DNA of 64,000 nt from Spirochaetota bacterium (lineage in GTDB: Bacteria; Spirochaetota; UBA4802; UBA5550), in contig JAGNKX010000003.1 of NCBI GenBank assembly GCA_017999915.1, forward strand, positions 62,001 to 126,000. The letters run 5' to 3'. This document shows positions 16,613-25,929 of this stretch, piece after piece (positions within the stretch are counted from its first letter, which is position 1; each line of letters starts with the position of its first letter). Position numbers and translations under genes: made by a program. The notes beneath the pieces are model-generated. The model searched no databases, had not been told where the DNA came from, and was given only the letters and a program-made list of their open reading frames with translations.

Positions 16613-18506
16613 GGTACTTGTTTAACTTGAATATCTCCACTTTAAAGTAACCAAAATGTACGGTCTTAATCAAGTTTTCCGGGAGAAGGTGTTTCTGGAA
16701 TACTTCGACAATCGCCTTTTCAAAGATAACGTTTCTGCAAACGGCGAAATAAAGGGGTATCCCGTTTTCACGGGTCGTGACCTTGTTCCCGTTTTTCAGG
16801 CTATTGACAGATATATCGATATCATACTGGATTTTATTTATCAGCTTGTAATTATAGGGAATCAGGGACTGGATAATGACGGCCCTCAAGTTGTTTTCAA
16901 CGACAAGGCCGGCGGACCAGCTTCCGGCGATGATGGCGTTGGCTGGCAATTCGCGGCCCAGCTCCTTTGAGGCGTTATAGAGCCTGTGCTCGTGGAAGAA
17001 GAACCATTTGCCGTACTGGAAGATCTGCAAGGCCAGGATGAGGCTGAGAAGGATCGCGGGAAATTTCGGATTATTAAAGAAGTTAATAAACCGTTTCCTC
17101 ATCAGTATCGTCACGATGATGGAGGCCAGGCAGAGGACGGCAGCGCCGGCGATGATGACGGTGAGACTGGAAAAATCGCCCTTGATGATGGCAGGATAAT
17201 ATTGATCGACCAGGCGGTTCTTCAGGGACTGGGGAATCGTGTGAATCAGCAGCACGATCCCCGTATAGAGCAGGGTAAAGGCAATAAAAATGTAAAAAAA
17301 CAGGTTGTGGGGAAACCGCTTCTTCCCTGTGAAGAATGCCGCAATGCCATGATCGGGGAAATCCGCGATGACCCGCGCGGCCAGGGCTATAAGTGGAATG
17401 GCCATCAGCAGGTAATAGCGCGACGGGCTGTAATACATGACCGTGGTGAAGAGCAGTCCGAACAAGAGCCAGCTGGCGAGAAACAGGTCCGCCGTGTTGC
17501 GTCGTCCGCCGAAGATATATTGATGGATGGAGAACAGGGAGAACAGGATGCCGAAGAAGAAGGTGAAGGGATGGAGGAATATGAATTCCATGTAGATGCC
17601 CTTCGCCAGGACGTTCTGGAGCGGATCGAAGGCGGTGAATGGCAAAAAGGTGGCGACGGACTGGCCGAATATCTTATACGACATAAGCAAATAGGCCAGG
17701 TTGACTTTAAGCTGGTTCAGGTGCGCGAAGGGAAGATAGATGAGGCAGAAGGCCGCTATAAAGATGACGAACACGCCATTCATGGTTCTCTCTGACGCCT
17801 TGTACCGGTTGCAGATATAGAGCAGCGCCGCCGGGGCCATGGCGGGAATGAGAAGAAGGAGGTTCCGTTTCACGAAGAAGCCCCCGGCAAAACCGAGAAA
17901 CCCTATCAGGAAGAAAATCGTGCGGAAAAATGCCTTTTTCGCGGTATAGGTCCCTTCGCTTTCGGCTTCCCGCCGCTCCCTGAAGGGCCTGAAGAATTCG
18001 GAGAAACCCAGGACCGACGCCATGATGTAGAATATCAGGTGGGATTCGTACATGCCGAGCCTGTTGAACATCGCCGTGAAGTAGTTGGTGCCAAAGATGA
18101 TCAGGCCGGTCAGTGCCGTCAGGCGGTCGTAGTTGCGCGTCAGAAAAATGAACAGGATAACCATGGTTGCCGCGGCATAGAGTACCGATAGGAACCTGAT
18201 CGAGGCATAGCTCGTTCCGAAATGCCTGAAGATCCATGTATGGGGAAGCACTGTCAGGGGGCTCTTCGTGTTCCATCCCTCGTATTCGTCCTCGGGCGTC
18301 CATTTCCAGTCGCCGAACAGGACCATGTTGCGGGAGTCATAGGTCTTGAAGCCCTCGTCGGTATAGGTCGCGGCGGACATGGTCAGGTCCTGCGGGGCGT
18401 CGGCATTGATATGGACGAACCGCATCAGCGTGAAGAGAACGACAAGAATGGCGGCCACGGCATAGAATTGCCGGCCGGCCGATATCCGTTTCAATACCTG
18501 CAGCAT
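16563..18506 (-). CDS. GT39/ArnT-like membrane glycosyltransferase
   Basis: About 647 residues. Some twelve membrane helices follow a first extracytoplasmic loop with an acidic DE pair (TYTDEGFKTYDSRN), the catalytic position in PMT/ArnT-type (GT-C) enzymes, and the C-terminal ~150 residues form a soluble domain. Such enzymes transfer sugars from polyprenyl phosphate carriers on the outer face of the inner membrane. The start is placed at the second Met because GGGGGGA lies five bases upstream. It follows the GT4 gene by 20 bases and belongs to the same minus-strand cluster. The acceptor is unknown. Confidence 0.78.
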   Translation of the reverse strand: MLQVLKRISAGRQFYAVAAILVVLFTLMRFVHINADAPQDLTMSAATYTDEGFKTYDSRNMVLFGDWKWTPEDEYEGWNTKSPLTVLPHTWIFRHFGTSYASIRFLSVLYAAATMVILFIFLTRNYDRLTALTGLIIFGTNYFTAMFNRLGMYESHLIFYIMASVLGFSEFFRPFRERREAESEGTYTAKKAFFRTIFFLIGFLGFAGGFFVKRNLLLLIPAMAPAALLYICNRYKASERTMNGVFVIFIAAFCLIYLPFAHLNQLKVNLAYLLMSYKIFGQSVATFLPFTAFDPLQNVLAKGIYMEFIFLHPFTFFFGILFSLFSIHQYIFGGRRNTADLFLASWLLFGLLFTTVMYYSPSRYYLLMAIPLIALAARVIADFPDHGIAAFFTGKKRFPHNLFFYIFIAFTLLYTGIVLLIHTIPQSLKNRLVDQYYPAIIKGDFSSLTVIIAGAAVLCLASIIVTILMRKRFINFFNNPKFPAILLSLILALQIFQYGKWFFFHEHRLYNASKELGRELPANAIIAGSWSAGLVVENNLRAVIIQSLIPYNYKLINKIQYDIDISVNSLKNGNKVTTRENGIPLYFAVCRNVIFEKAIVEVFQKHLLPENLIKTVHFGYFKVEIFKLNKYHVETKDAVQTLFNRFL

Positions 18507-18526
18507 AGGGTCCCCCCGCATGTTCT

Positions 18527-19780
18527 TTAGTAATTGTCAAGGACCATAGGCCCCGACAGGTCAGGTTTGTAATCGCTGTCCGCCGAGGTCTTGTTCTCTT
18601 TCTGGTGCATCCCCTGGAAGTTGTATTTTTTAAATACCGTCAGATAGCCATCCACCATCTTTTTCCAGGCGAAGTTCGTGATGGTGAACTGCTTGGCCTG
18701 CTCGCCGAATTCTTTCAGGTGGCTCGTATCGGAGAGGATGGCATGTATTTTATCGATCCATGCGGCCTCGTTTTCGGGCGGCACCAGGAAACCGTTCTTG
18801 CCGTCGATGACGGCGCATGTTATTCCCTCGAGAGAGGAGGCGATCACCGGCGTGCCGTTCACCGAAGCCTCAAGGGCAACCAGGCCGAAGCCTTCTGCAT
18901 CGCCCATCACCTTGATATTGGGCATTACGAACATGTCGGAGTGCTTGAGTATCTGGACCATGTCCTCGAAGGGCTGCTTGCCGAGATAGAAGGCCCGGCC
19001 CTTGATCTCCTCGCGCTCGAGGGCCTCGCTCACGTCGATCTCGTCCAGGCCGAGTCCCAGGGCCAGCACGAGGAGGTGTGAGATGCGCTTCGGCAGAAGG
19101 TTGAGAAAGAAAAGGATCCTCCGGATGTTGGGGTCTGTCGGTCCCACGATGAGGTAGATGATGTTTTTGTCGAGCTGGGGCAGCACCCTGGTCATGAACC
19201 AGGAAAAGCCCTTGCGCCGCACGCTCCGGCCGATCGATACGAGTATCTTCTTGTCCTGGAGCGGTATGCCCAGCTTGGCTTCAAGGGTTTTCCTGAAGCC
19301 CGGTTTCTTGTTGATGAGGGACATTTCCGTGTCAACGCCGTTGCGCACCACGTAGACCCTGTCCCGATCGAATCCGCGCTTGATGCATTCCTGGGCCGTG
19401 GCGTGGCTCACGGCTATGACGCCGTCCAGCTTCTTGAACCTGTTTACCACGTAGCTCTGGTAGATCTTGCTGGGCAGGACGATGTCAAGGCCGTGAAGGG
19501 TCATCAGCACCGGGATGGACGTGAATCGTTTCAGGAAGGTGCCGCAGAAGCCCATGAGGCCGTCATTGAGATGAATGATTGAAATATTGGGGTTTTCCTT
19601 CAATATCTTTTTCACCTTCATCGGCGCGGTGAGAAGGAACTTCGCCCTGCTTGACTGGTTGTCGTATATCAGCGTATGCACCTTGTGCGTTTTAGCGGCG
19701 CCGTTGATGAGCTCATAACTCTGCTTTTCCATCCCTCCGACTGAAGGGGGATACTTATGAGTTATAAACAGGATTTCCAT
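18527..19780 (-). CDS. GT4-family glycosyltransferase
   Basis: 417 residues with GT-B organisation: N-terminal MEILFITHKYPPSVGGMEKQ (glycine-rich acceptor loop), middle VIAVSHATAQECIKRGFD and RNGVDTEM, the donor-site stretch ILVSIGRSVRRKGFSW, and the E-x7-E region PNIKVMGDAEGFGLVALEAS. These features define retaining GT4 enzymes that use nucleotide sugars in the cytoplasm. The start lies inside the end of the upstream flippase-like gene (26-base overlap) with AGGA close by, so translation is coupled. Confidence 0.88.
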   Translation of the reverse strand: MEILFITHKYPPSVGGMEKQSYELINGAAKTHKVHTLIYDNQSSRAKFLLTAPMKVKKILKENPNISIIHLNDGLMGFCGTFLKRFTSIPVLMTLHGLDIVLPSKIYQSYVVNRFKKLDGVIAVSHATAQECIKRGFDRDRVYVVRNGVDTEMSLINKKPGFRKTLEAKLGIPLQDKKILVSIGRSVRRKGFSWFMTRVLPQLDKNIIYLIVGPTDPNIRRILFFLNLLPKRISHLLVLALGLGLDEIDVSEALEREEIKGRAFYLGKQPFEDMVQILKHSDMFVMPNIKVMGDAEGFGLVALEASVNGTPVIASSLEGITCAVIDGKNGFLVPPENEAAWIDKIHAILSDTSHLKEFGEQAKQFTITNFAWKKMVDGYLTVFKKYNFQGMHQKENKTSADSDYKPDLSGPMVLDNY

Positions 19781-20828
19781 CTTCCAATCCTCCGCTTTTA
19801 CGAATGATAATGAGGAATGCGATAAAGCCCACGCAGATCCAGAAGAGCTGGCGCGCGCGCCGCAGTATCGAGACCGTGACCCATACGCCGGATCCGGGCA
19901 CCTGCACGAGCTCAAGCATCAGCTTGCTGGCGTATTCCTCGATGCCGATCTGTCCCGGGACGAAGGCGCCGATTCCCTTGAATACCATGACCCCCACCTC
20001 GATGGCGATACATGAGAGGAACGAAGCCTGCAGTCCCAGCAGGTGAAGGATCACGTAGAATTCCGAGGCTCCCATGAGCCAGCTCGCGAACGACAACAGA
20101 TATGCTATTATGAAATTCGCTTTTTTCGTCTTGTAAAAATCGATCAGCTCCGCGTCTGCTTCGTTCATTTTTCCGACCGTTCCGGGGATTCCTTTCAATT
20201 TCGGAAATCTGCGGTTCAGGGCGCCGAGGGCCGCTGCCGGCATGGAAAGGATCCCCTTGCCGCTGCTGAGCCGGTAGAGGAGGTATATCACCAGCGCGAA
20301 CATCAGGGCGATCATGACAATAAGGGGAATCGTGCCGGCCATAAACTTGAGCTGATCGAAAAAAAGATAGACCCCTATCATTATAAGGGTGAGCGCGGAG
20401 AAGAGGACCAGGAACCGCGATATGGTAAGGGACACGATGCTGTCCTTGTAGGGAATGTTCTTTCTCTTTAACAGCAGGGCCTTGAGGGCCTCGCCGGCGA
20501 TCACGTTGGTTGGATTGATCTGGGCGAGGCTTTCGCCGATCTGGCGTATGATGAAGAGCAGCCCTGTAGAGATGTGACCGGGGAATTTGTAGAACGATAG
20601 CTGCCACGCGACGGTGACCATGAGATAGGCGATGAAGGTCACTGCGACGAGAAGGAAGAAGCGTATATTGATGAGCTTCAGCTGATCCCATATGCCGGTC
20701 AGGTTTGATTTGGATGCGAACCAGTATATAAGGAAAACTCCGAGAAGGAGGCCGGCGGCCCGTATGGCAATATGGGTCTTGCTTTTCTTCTGCGCCGGTT
20801 TCTCCGCCAGGTCAGACGGCAGCTTCAT
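19755..20828 (-). CDS. Flippase-like membrane protein (UPF0104/LPG synthase TM family)
   Basis: 357 residues, about eight membrane helices. The family hallmarks are GESLAQINPTNVIAGEALKALLL and, near the end, GAFVPGQIGIEEYA (PGxxGxxE). Members are the membrane half of MprF and the AglD-type proteins, linked to lipid flipping or to GT partners. Overlaps at both ends (17 bases upstream, 26 downstream) tie it to two GT4 genes, suggesting movement or use of the glycolipid they make. Confidence 0.87.
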   Translation of the reverse strand: MKLPSDLAEKPAQKKSKTHIAIRAAGLLLGVFLIYWFASKSNLTGIWDQLKLINIRFFLLVAVTFIAYLMVTVAWQLSFYKFPGHISTGLLFIIRQIGESLAQINPTNVIAGEALKALLLKRKNIPYKDSIVSLTISRFLVLFSALTLIMIGVYLFFDQLKFMAGTIPLIVMIALMFALVIYLLYRLSSGKGILSMPAAALGALNRRFPKLKGIPGTVGKMNEADAELIDFYKTKKANFIIAYLLSFASWLMGASEFYVILHLLGLQASFLSCIAIEVGVMVFKGIGAFVPGQIGIEEYASKLMLELVQVPGSGVWVTVSILRRARQLFWICVGFIAFLIIIRKSGGLEDGNPVYNS

Positions 20829-22011
20829 TCAATCCCTCGAGTTGCTTTTTTTTCTCGGCGATGACCGTCTCGTATGACTTGAACAGGTCCCTGCACAGGG
20901 TGTCCCACCTCTGTTCCTTTGCGTAGCCCACCGCGTTCCTGCTCATGCGCTTCAGTTCGGCCGGGTTGTTGATGAGATAATCAAGCTTTTCACAGAAAGC
21001 ATTTACGTTCTTCGGCTCGACCAGGAACCCGGTTTCACCTTCCCTGACGATGCCGCACTGGCCGCCCTTGGCGGCAGCCACGATGGGAAGGCCCGACGCC
21101 AGCGCCTCCAGGTTCACGTTGCCGAAGGTTTCGGTGATAGAGGGGAACAGGAAAATGTCGCAGGACGCGTATATCCTGTGGAGGTCGCTGTTGAGGAGCT
21201 TCCCCGTGAACACCGCCCCGGGCATGCGCTTCTTCATGTAGCCGCTCTGCGGTCCGTCGCCGGTAATGACCATTTTCACGTTGGGATGGGTTTTACAGAG
21301 CTTTTTATAAATGCCGATGATGGTCGTTATTTCCTTTATCCAGAAAAGCCTGCTCACAAAAAGCACCCGGATCGTTCCTTTCCCGCACAGGTCGTCGATA
21401 TACCTGGTATCGCGCTTCTTCGGATTGAACATGGTCATGTCGATTCCCCGGGCCCATATCATCATGCGGCTGCGCTCGATGCCGAAATCGACCAGGTCTT
21501 CCAGCACCGGTTTCACGGGCACGTAGACTATGTCGCAACGGTTATAATAAAACCTGAGTATCGGAGGTACGATGTGTTTTAAAAACCTCAGGAAGGGAAG
21601 GTACTTGAAATAATAATCCACGTAAATGGGAAAGTGGGTATGATACATGCTCACCAGCGGCAGATCGTTTTTTTTCGCATAACTTCTCGCATAACGTCCC
21701 AGGAATGACGGCGAAGTGAAGTGGATCAGGTCCGGCTTGAATTGTTCGAGGGCGTTTTCAAGGTTTTTATCCAGGTAGGGGAAAGCGAGGGGATACTCCC
21801 CGTAGAGGGGCACCTTGATGTAACGGCACAGGACGACCGGGTAGGGAAATTTTGCGAGGTCCGTCGGGGGATAGGGCGTGATAAAGAGAAATTCGAACTT
21901 GTCCTTGGGAACCCGCTCGATTATATTGTAAAGCGTGTAGGTCACGCCGTCCAGGTTCTCTTTCAGCACATCCGCGAAGAGGGCAACCCGTATTTTCTTC
22001 GTTTTTTTCAT
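20812..22011 (-). CDS. GT4-family glycosyltransferase (mannosyltransferase-like)
   Basis: About 399 residues; the alternative first Met adds four. It begins IRVALFADVLKENLDGVTYTLYN, followed by HFTSPSFLGRYA, YHTHFPIYVDYY, WARGIDMTMFNP, RVLFVSRLFWIKE and PSITETFGNVNLEALASGLPIVAA, i.e. the GT-B fold with the GT4 E-x7-E donor site. The YHTHFP and RGID features are common in diacylglycerol/phosphatidylinositol mannosyl- or glucosyltransferases. Probably the first gene of the four-gene overlapping run down to 16563. Confidence 0.88.
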   Translation of the reverse strand: MKKTKKIRVALFADVLKENLDGVTYTLYNIIERVPKDKFEFLFITPYPPTDLAKFPYPVVLCRYIKVPLYGEYPLAFPYLDKNLENALEQFKPDLIHFTSPSFLGRYARSYAKKNDLPLVSMYHTHFPIYVDYYFKYLPFLRFLKHIVPPILRFYYNRCDIVYVPVKPVLEDLVDFGIERSRMMIWARGIDMTMFNPKKRDTRYIDDLCGKGTIRVLFVSRLFWIKEITTIIGIYKKLCKTHPNVKMVITGDGPQSGYMKKRMPGAVFTGKLLNSDLHRIYASCDIFLFPSITETFGNVNLEALASGLPIVAAAKGGQCGIVREGETGFLVEPKNVNAFCEKLDYLINNPAELKRMSRNAVGYAKEQRWDTLCRDLFKSYETVIAEKKKQLEGLNEAAV

Positions 22012-22267
22012 AACTGGCGGCATCCGTTGTCGTTTTACAGGCGCTGTGTGATCGCTCTGCTGCGATGCGTTCTCTCGGTGTCGATGCGTGATGCGCGATC
22101 GATGGCTCTTTGAAGCCGGAAAAAATCAGCGAGAAGTCTCGCACAGGCCGTCAAAGTAAATTGATAATTTTTCTCTGTCAAGGAATAAGTATTTTATTTT
22201 TATGGAGCGATTCTGTCGCCTATCGCGAAAAGAATACACTTGTATCATTAATACAACAGGACAAAAA

Positions 22268-23452
22268 TTATTCGTACCGAAGCGCGTCAATCGGGTTAAG
22301 GCTCGACGCTTTTTTCGCGGGGTAGTATCCGAACAGCACGCCAACGACGGCGGAAAATATGAAAGATCCTGCTATGGACAGCAGTGAGAGGACGAAGGGC
22401 TGGTTGGCTATGACGGTGTACAATACATAAATTGTAATTCCCAGGGCAATGCCGGTGACGCCGCCGAGGGAGCTTATGATAAGCGCCTCGATGAGAAACT
22501 GCATGAGGATGTCGCGGTTCTTGGCGCCGATGGCCATCCGTATGCCGATCTCGTGGGTCCGCTCGCTCACCGAGGCGAGCATGATGTTCATGATCCCGAT
22601 CCCTCCCACGACAAGGGAAATACAGGCGATCGCGATCGAACCTAATGAAATGTAGTTGGTTATTTCTTCGGTTTTTTGTATGACTTCCTTGCTCGACGAG
22701 ATTTTATAGTCCTGAAGCTGCTCCGGGGAAAGGTTATATTTCCTCTGCAGCATCGCCATGAGCTCCTCCTTGACCTCGTCGACCTGCGACTCGGAATAGG
22801 TGGCCATGTTGATGACGACGAAGCTTTTCACGCCGAAAAGCTTGTTTGCGAGGGTGGAGTAGGGGCCGACGATAAAGTCATCGAAGTCCCTTCCTCCGAT
22901 CGACATGCCTTTCTCCTTTAAGCAGCCGGTGATCCTGAAGGGTATCCTGTTTATCAGTATGACCTTGCCGATGGGATCTTCGCCTTCGAAGAAAGCCTTT
23001 TTAATGCTGTGGCCGATAATGACGATCTTCTTGAACGACCGTATCTCTTCCTCGGTAAAAAAGCTGCCGCTTTCCAGCTCCCAGCTGCCCATGATGAAAT
23101 AATCGTTGTTGATGCCGTATATCTGGCGGTTTAAATTCTTATTCTTGTATTTAACAGGAAACTCCCAGTTGTTCATCGGCGTCAGGTACTGGACCTGGGG
23201 AATGTTTTTCCTGATGTCGTCAAGGTCGCTGTCGTTGAATGGCTTTTTGAATGAAACCATCATGATGGCGTTGCTGCCGAAGCTCTGTATTTTCTCGCGT
23301 ACGGCTATGCGCATGCTATTGCTGACCCCGAAAAGCACTATGACCGCAAAAACACCGATAATAATGCCCAGGCAGGTGAGAAGGGTTCTCATCTTGTTTC
23401 TCTGCAGCGCCCGTATCGCCACGATCGAAAGGTTTTGATAGCTCATGCTCAT
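22268..23452 (-). CDS. MacB/LolC-type ABC transporter permease
   Basis: About 394 residues from the chosen Met. N-terminal ALQRNKMRTLLTCLGIIIGVFAVIVLFGVS helix, a large periplasmic MacB_PCD domain, then three helices with SERTHEIGIRMAIGA, the signature of FtsX/MacB permeases. These export or extract lipoproteins, peptides or drugs with an ABC ATPase. No ATPase or membrane-fusion gene is adjacent, so the partner must be encoded elsewhere. The start is uncertain (23452 or 23446; no strong ribosome-binding site). Confidence 0.87.
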   Translation of the reverse strand: MSMSYQNLSIVAIRALQRNKMRTLLTCLGIIIGVFAVIVLFGVSNSMRIAVREKIQSFGSNAIMMVSFKKPFNDSDLDDIRKNIPQVQYLTPMNNWEFPVKYKNKNLNRQIYGINNDYFIMGSWELESGSFFTEEEIRSFKKIVIIGHSIKKAFFEGEDPIGKVILINRIPFRITGCLKEKGMSIGGRDFDDFIVGPYSTLANKLFGVKSFVVINMATYSESQVDEVKEELMAMLQRKYNLSPEQLQDYKISSSKEVIQKTEEITNYISLGSIAIACISLVVGGIGIMNIMLASVSERTHEIGIRMAIGAKNRDILMQFLIEALIISSLGGVTGIALGITIYVLYTVIANQPFVLSLLSIAGSFIFSAVVGVLFGYYPAKKASSLNPIDALRYE

Positions 23453-23569
23453 GTCGGTGTTTTTCCCCGTCCAGTGTCTTGTGGTGTACGGTGCCGCACC
23501 GGGGAAGCTTCCGTCAAGGAAAAAATGCGGCTTCCCCGGCATTGCCGGCGCGGGCCCCTGTCCCGCCGG

Positions 23570-25273
23570 TTACGGGATGAACCTGTACAGGTAGCTTGTT
23601 ATCCCGCCCCTGGTGTGGAATGTCTTCACCAGCTTGAAATGGCCCGTGGATTCGCCCCTGTCCCTGATCTCCTTGAAGACAAAGGCCTTCCTGTCTATGG
23701 CGTTGGGGTCCTTGTAGGGGAGCCGCCGGATGTAGAAATCGTCGACAAACACATAGGTGGCTTTCAGCCCGGCCAGCTCCGGCACCAGTTCCGTGACCGT
23801 CGTGCCCTTGATAAAATACGACAGGATAAATTTTTCATCGCCGAAACCGGAATAGTATTTCGGCACGTTGGTTTCCGATATCAGCATCCTGTCGGAATCG
23901 ACGGCGTTCTCCTTGTACCAGAGGGCCACCTGCTTGAATTCGACGCGGGACATGCCGTGGTGGTCCATGGCGCGCACGCCGTAGTAGACCATCAGGTTGA
24001 TGAGGATCCCGCAGGCAAGGATGAGGGCGGCGTTGTTGAGAGTGATCTTCTTCCCGGCGCCGATAAGAATAACCACCGCCATCAGGATCGTGAAAAGGGC
24101 GGCGAAGGCGCAGTGGGCAGCCGAGTCGTCGCGGCAGATGGCCCCGAAGGAAACGGCACATAGAGCCAGTGCCGCCGCCGCTAAGACGGCCCCGATCGCC
24201 GGCTGGGTCTTCGCGGTGAGCCTGGAAAATCTCTCTTTGAGCCATGGCGCGATGCCCTCGGAGATGCCGTAAAACAGGAAGAGCGTCAGTATCCAGAGTA
24301 TCGGCATGACGTAGCGGTCCTTGGTGTTCTGGTAGACCATGTGGATGAGAAGGAATCCCGCGAAGAAAACGAAAATGTGCGCGAAGTCTTTTCTATTTTG
24401 CCTCCACATGAGAATGACGCCCCAGATCAAGCCTGCAATGGTAACAAGGGCCGGGATGACGATGAGAGCAAGGAGACAGATTCGAACCGCCGGGCTTTCG
24501 TGAAACCATGCGTGGGTCGCGGTCCACTGGGTGAAGCCGCCGGTCACCAGGAAGCAGTCGACGATGAAGCGGTAGATGTTCGGCCCCCGGTGGGCGATCT
24601 CGCTCACGTAGGGATGGCCCTTCGCGCCCAGGACGCTGAGGAGGAGCCAGGCCGCGACGCCGGCCGTTGCGCATGTCCCGAGGATGATGGAGAGAATCCA
24701 TCTTTTACGGTAAAAGAAGTCCCTGAACATGACGGCCGGGATGATGAACACCGCGTCCCATTTGGTCAGGGCCGCGAAGAACGCCGTGACGTAGGATATC
24801 TTCGAATCGCGCAGCGAAAGATACAGTGAGAGGACGATGAGAAGGGAGAGGGTCATTTCCAGCTCCGAGTTTATCGCCATGTACAAAGTGTATATATTGA
24901 CCCCCAGAAAGAGAAGCGCCGCCAGGGCCGCTTTATCCGAAAGGAACCGCCGGTACACCAGGAATACCAGGATGAGATACGGCGCCAGCAGGAACATGTT
25001 GAGGAGAATGGCGGTATGGTAGACCGGGTCTCCGGACGCGACAGGATTGAGGGGGGTCAGCAGGGACAGAAGAAGGGGATACAGGGGAAGGAACTTGAAA
25101 TTGGTGCCCGGGAAGTTCCCCTTCATGTATTCCAGCACCGGTTCCCTGATATTGCTGATGTAATCTCCCGTGGGAGTTTCAAAGTAGTTGAAATAGAAGA
25201 TACCATAGGCCACGGACACAAGGATGATCCCCGCGGTGATGATCTTTTTTATCGCCAATTCCGGTGATTTCAT
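23570..25273 (-). CDS. Multi-pass membrane glycosyltransferase-like protein (GT-C type)
   Basis: 567 residues with about twelve helices and a C-terminal extracytoplasmic domain of ~130 residues (WYKENAVDSDRMLISETNVPKYYSGF onward). The first large loop (TPTGDYISNIREPVLEYMKG) and overall topology resemble PMT/GT39-like enzymes; sequence motifs are weak, so the family is tentative. Located upstream of the MacB-like permease on the same strand, it closes the glycan region. The start is chosen after GGGTG; an in-frame Met 30 bases earlier lacks support. Confidence 0.65.
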   Translation of the reverse strand: MKSPELAIKKIITAGIILVSVAYGIFYFNYFETPTGDYISNIREPVLEYMKGNFPGTNFKFLPLYPLLLSLLTPLNPVASGDPVYHTAILLNMFLLAPYLILVFLVYRRFLSDKAALAALLFLGVNIYTLYMAINSELEMTLSLLIVLSLYLSLRDSKISYVTAFFAALTKWDAVFIIPAVMFRDFFYRKRWILSIILGTCATAGVAAWLLLSVLGAKGHPYVSEIAHRGPNIYRFIVDCFLVTGGFTQWTATHAWFHESPAVRICLLALIVIPALVTIAGLIWGVILMWRQNRKDFAHIFVFFAGFLLIHMVYQNTKDRYVMPILWILTLFLFYGISEGIAPWLKERFSRLTAKTQPAIGAVLAAAALALCAVSFGAICRDDSAAHCAFAALFTILMAVVILIGAGKKITLNNAALILACGILINLMVYYGVRAMDHHGMSRVEFKQVALWYKENAVDSDRMLISETNVPKYYSGFGDEKFILSYFIKGTTVTELVPELAGLKATYVFVDDFYIRRLPYKDPNAIDRKAFVFKEIRDRGESTGHFKLVKTFHTRGGITSYLYRFIP

Positions 25274-25481
25274 TGGTCCGCACCCTCTGCAATTATTTGT
25301 CACGGCATAAAAAATGCCGGAAAATCCTACATATCCCCGTCAATGGAAATGTCAAGATACTTCTTTGAAGTCGCTTTGAACGGCTGAAAAAAGGATCCGA
25401 TCATAATATGCCGGTAAGCCGGCATCTTCCCGTGTTGATCTATCTATTGACAAAGCCCGGGGTAGTGGATATATTACTATT

Positions 25482-25928
25482 ATGGATAATGGTTTTTCCG
25501 GTCAACTTTCCGGCGTTGATGCGCGGTTCGATATACCGCTCGTGGCGTTGCAGCGGTTCGATGATCGTAATATGATAAATACGGAAATTTCCGACGAAAC
25601 CGGCCGTGAATCAAAGGAAAGCAAGAAGAATATACTCTGCAAAGCATGCGGGAAAATGATCACCTCTGACGATGAGGGCATAGTCATAAACGGCTCCCAT
25701 GACCATGCCTTCATGAACCCCCGCGGCCTGGTCTTTCATATCGGCTGCTTTTCCGGCGCGGACAATTGTCATATCATGGGCGCGCCCACCGGCGAATACA
25801 CCTGGTTTCCCGGCTTTGTCTGGTGCTATGTGGTCTGCACCGGCTGTCTGTCGCACCTGGGGTGGCATTACCAGTCCGGGGGCGGCGGATTTTATGGACT
25901 GATCCTGGACCAGTTGGTGCGGGAGTGA
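25482..25928 (+). CDS. Bacterial CULT-domain (cereblon-like) protein
   Basis: 148 residues: a ~50-residue polar N-terminus, then a CULT domain. Zinc ligands C53-x2-C56 and C119-x2-C122 and the aromatic cage W108, W114, W128 plus Y130 are present. Spacing within 108-130 equals that of human cereblon W380, W386, C391, C394, W400, F402, and N79 sits like N351; H378 of cereblon is Y106 here. Bacterial single-domain CULT proteins (such as one from Magnetospirillum) bind uridine- and thalidomide-type imides; the natural ligand is unknown. The gene converges on the anti-sigma gene with one base between the stops. Confidence 0.88.
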   Translation: MDNGFSGQLSGVDARFDIPLVALQRFDDRNMINTEISDETGRESKESKKNILCKACGKMITSDDEGIVINGSHDHAFMNPRGLVFHIGCFSGADNCHIMGAPTGEYTWFPGFVWCYVVCTGCLSHLGWHYQSGGGGFYGLILDQLVRE

Positions 25929-25929
25929 A

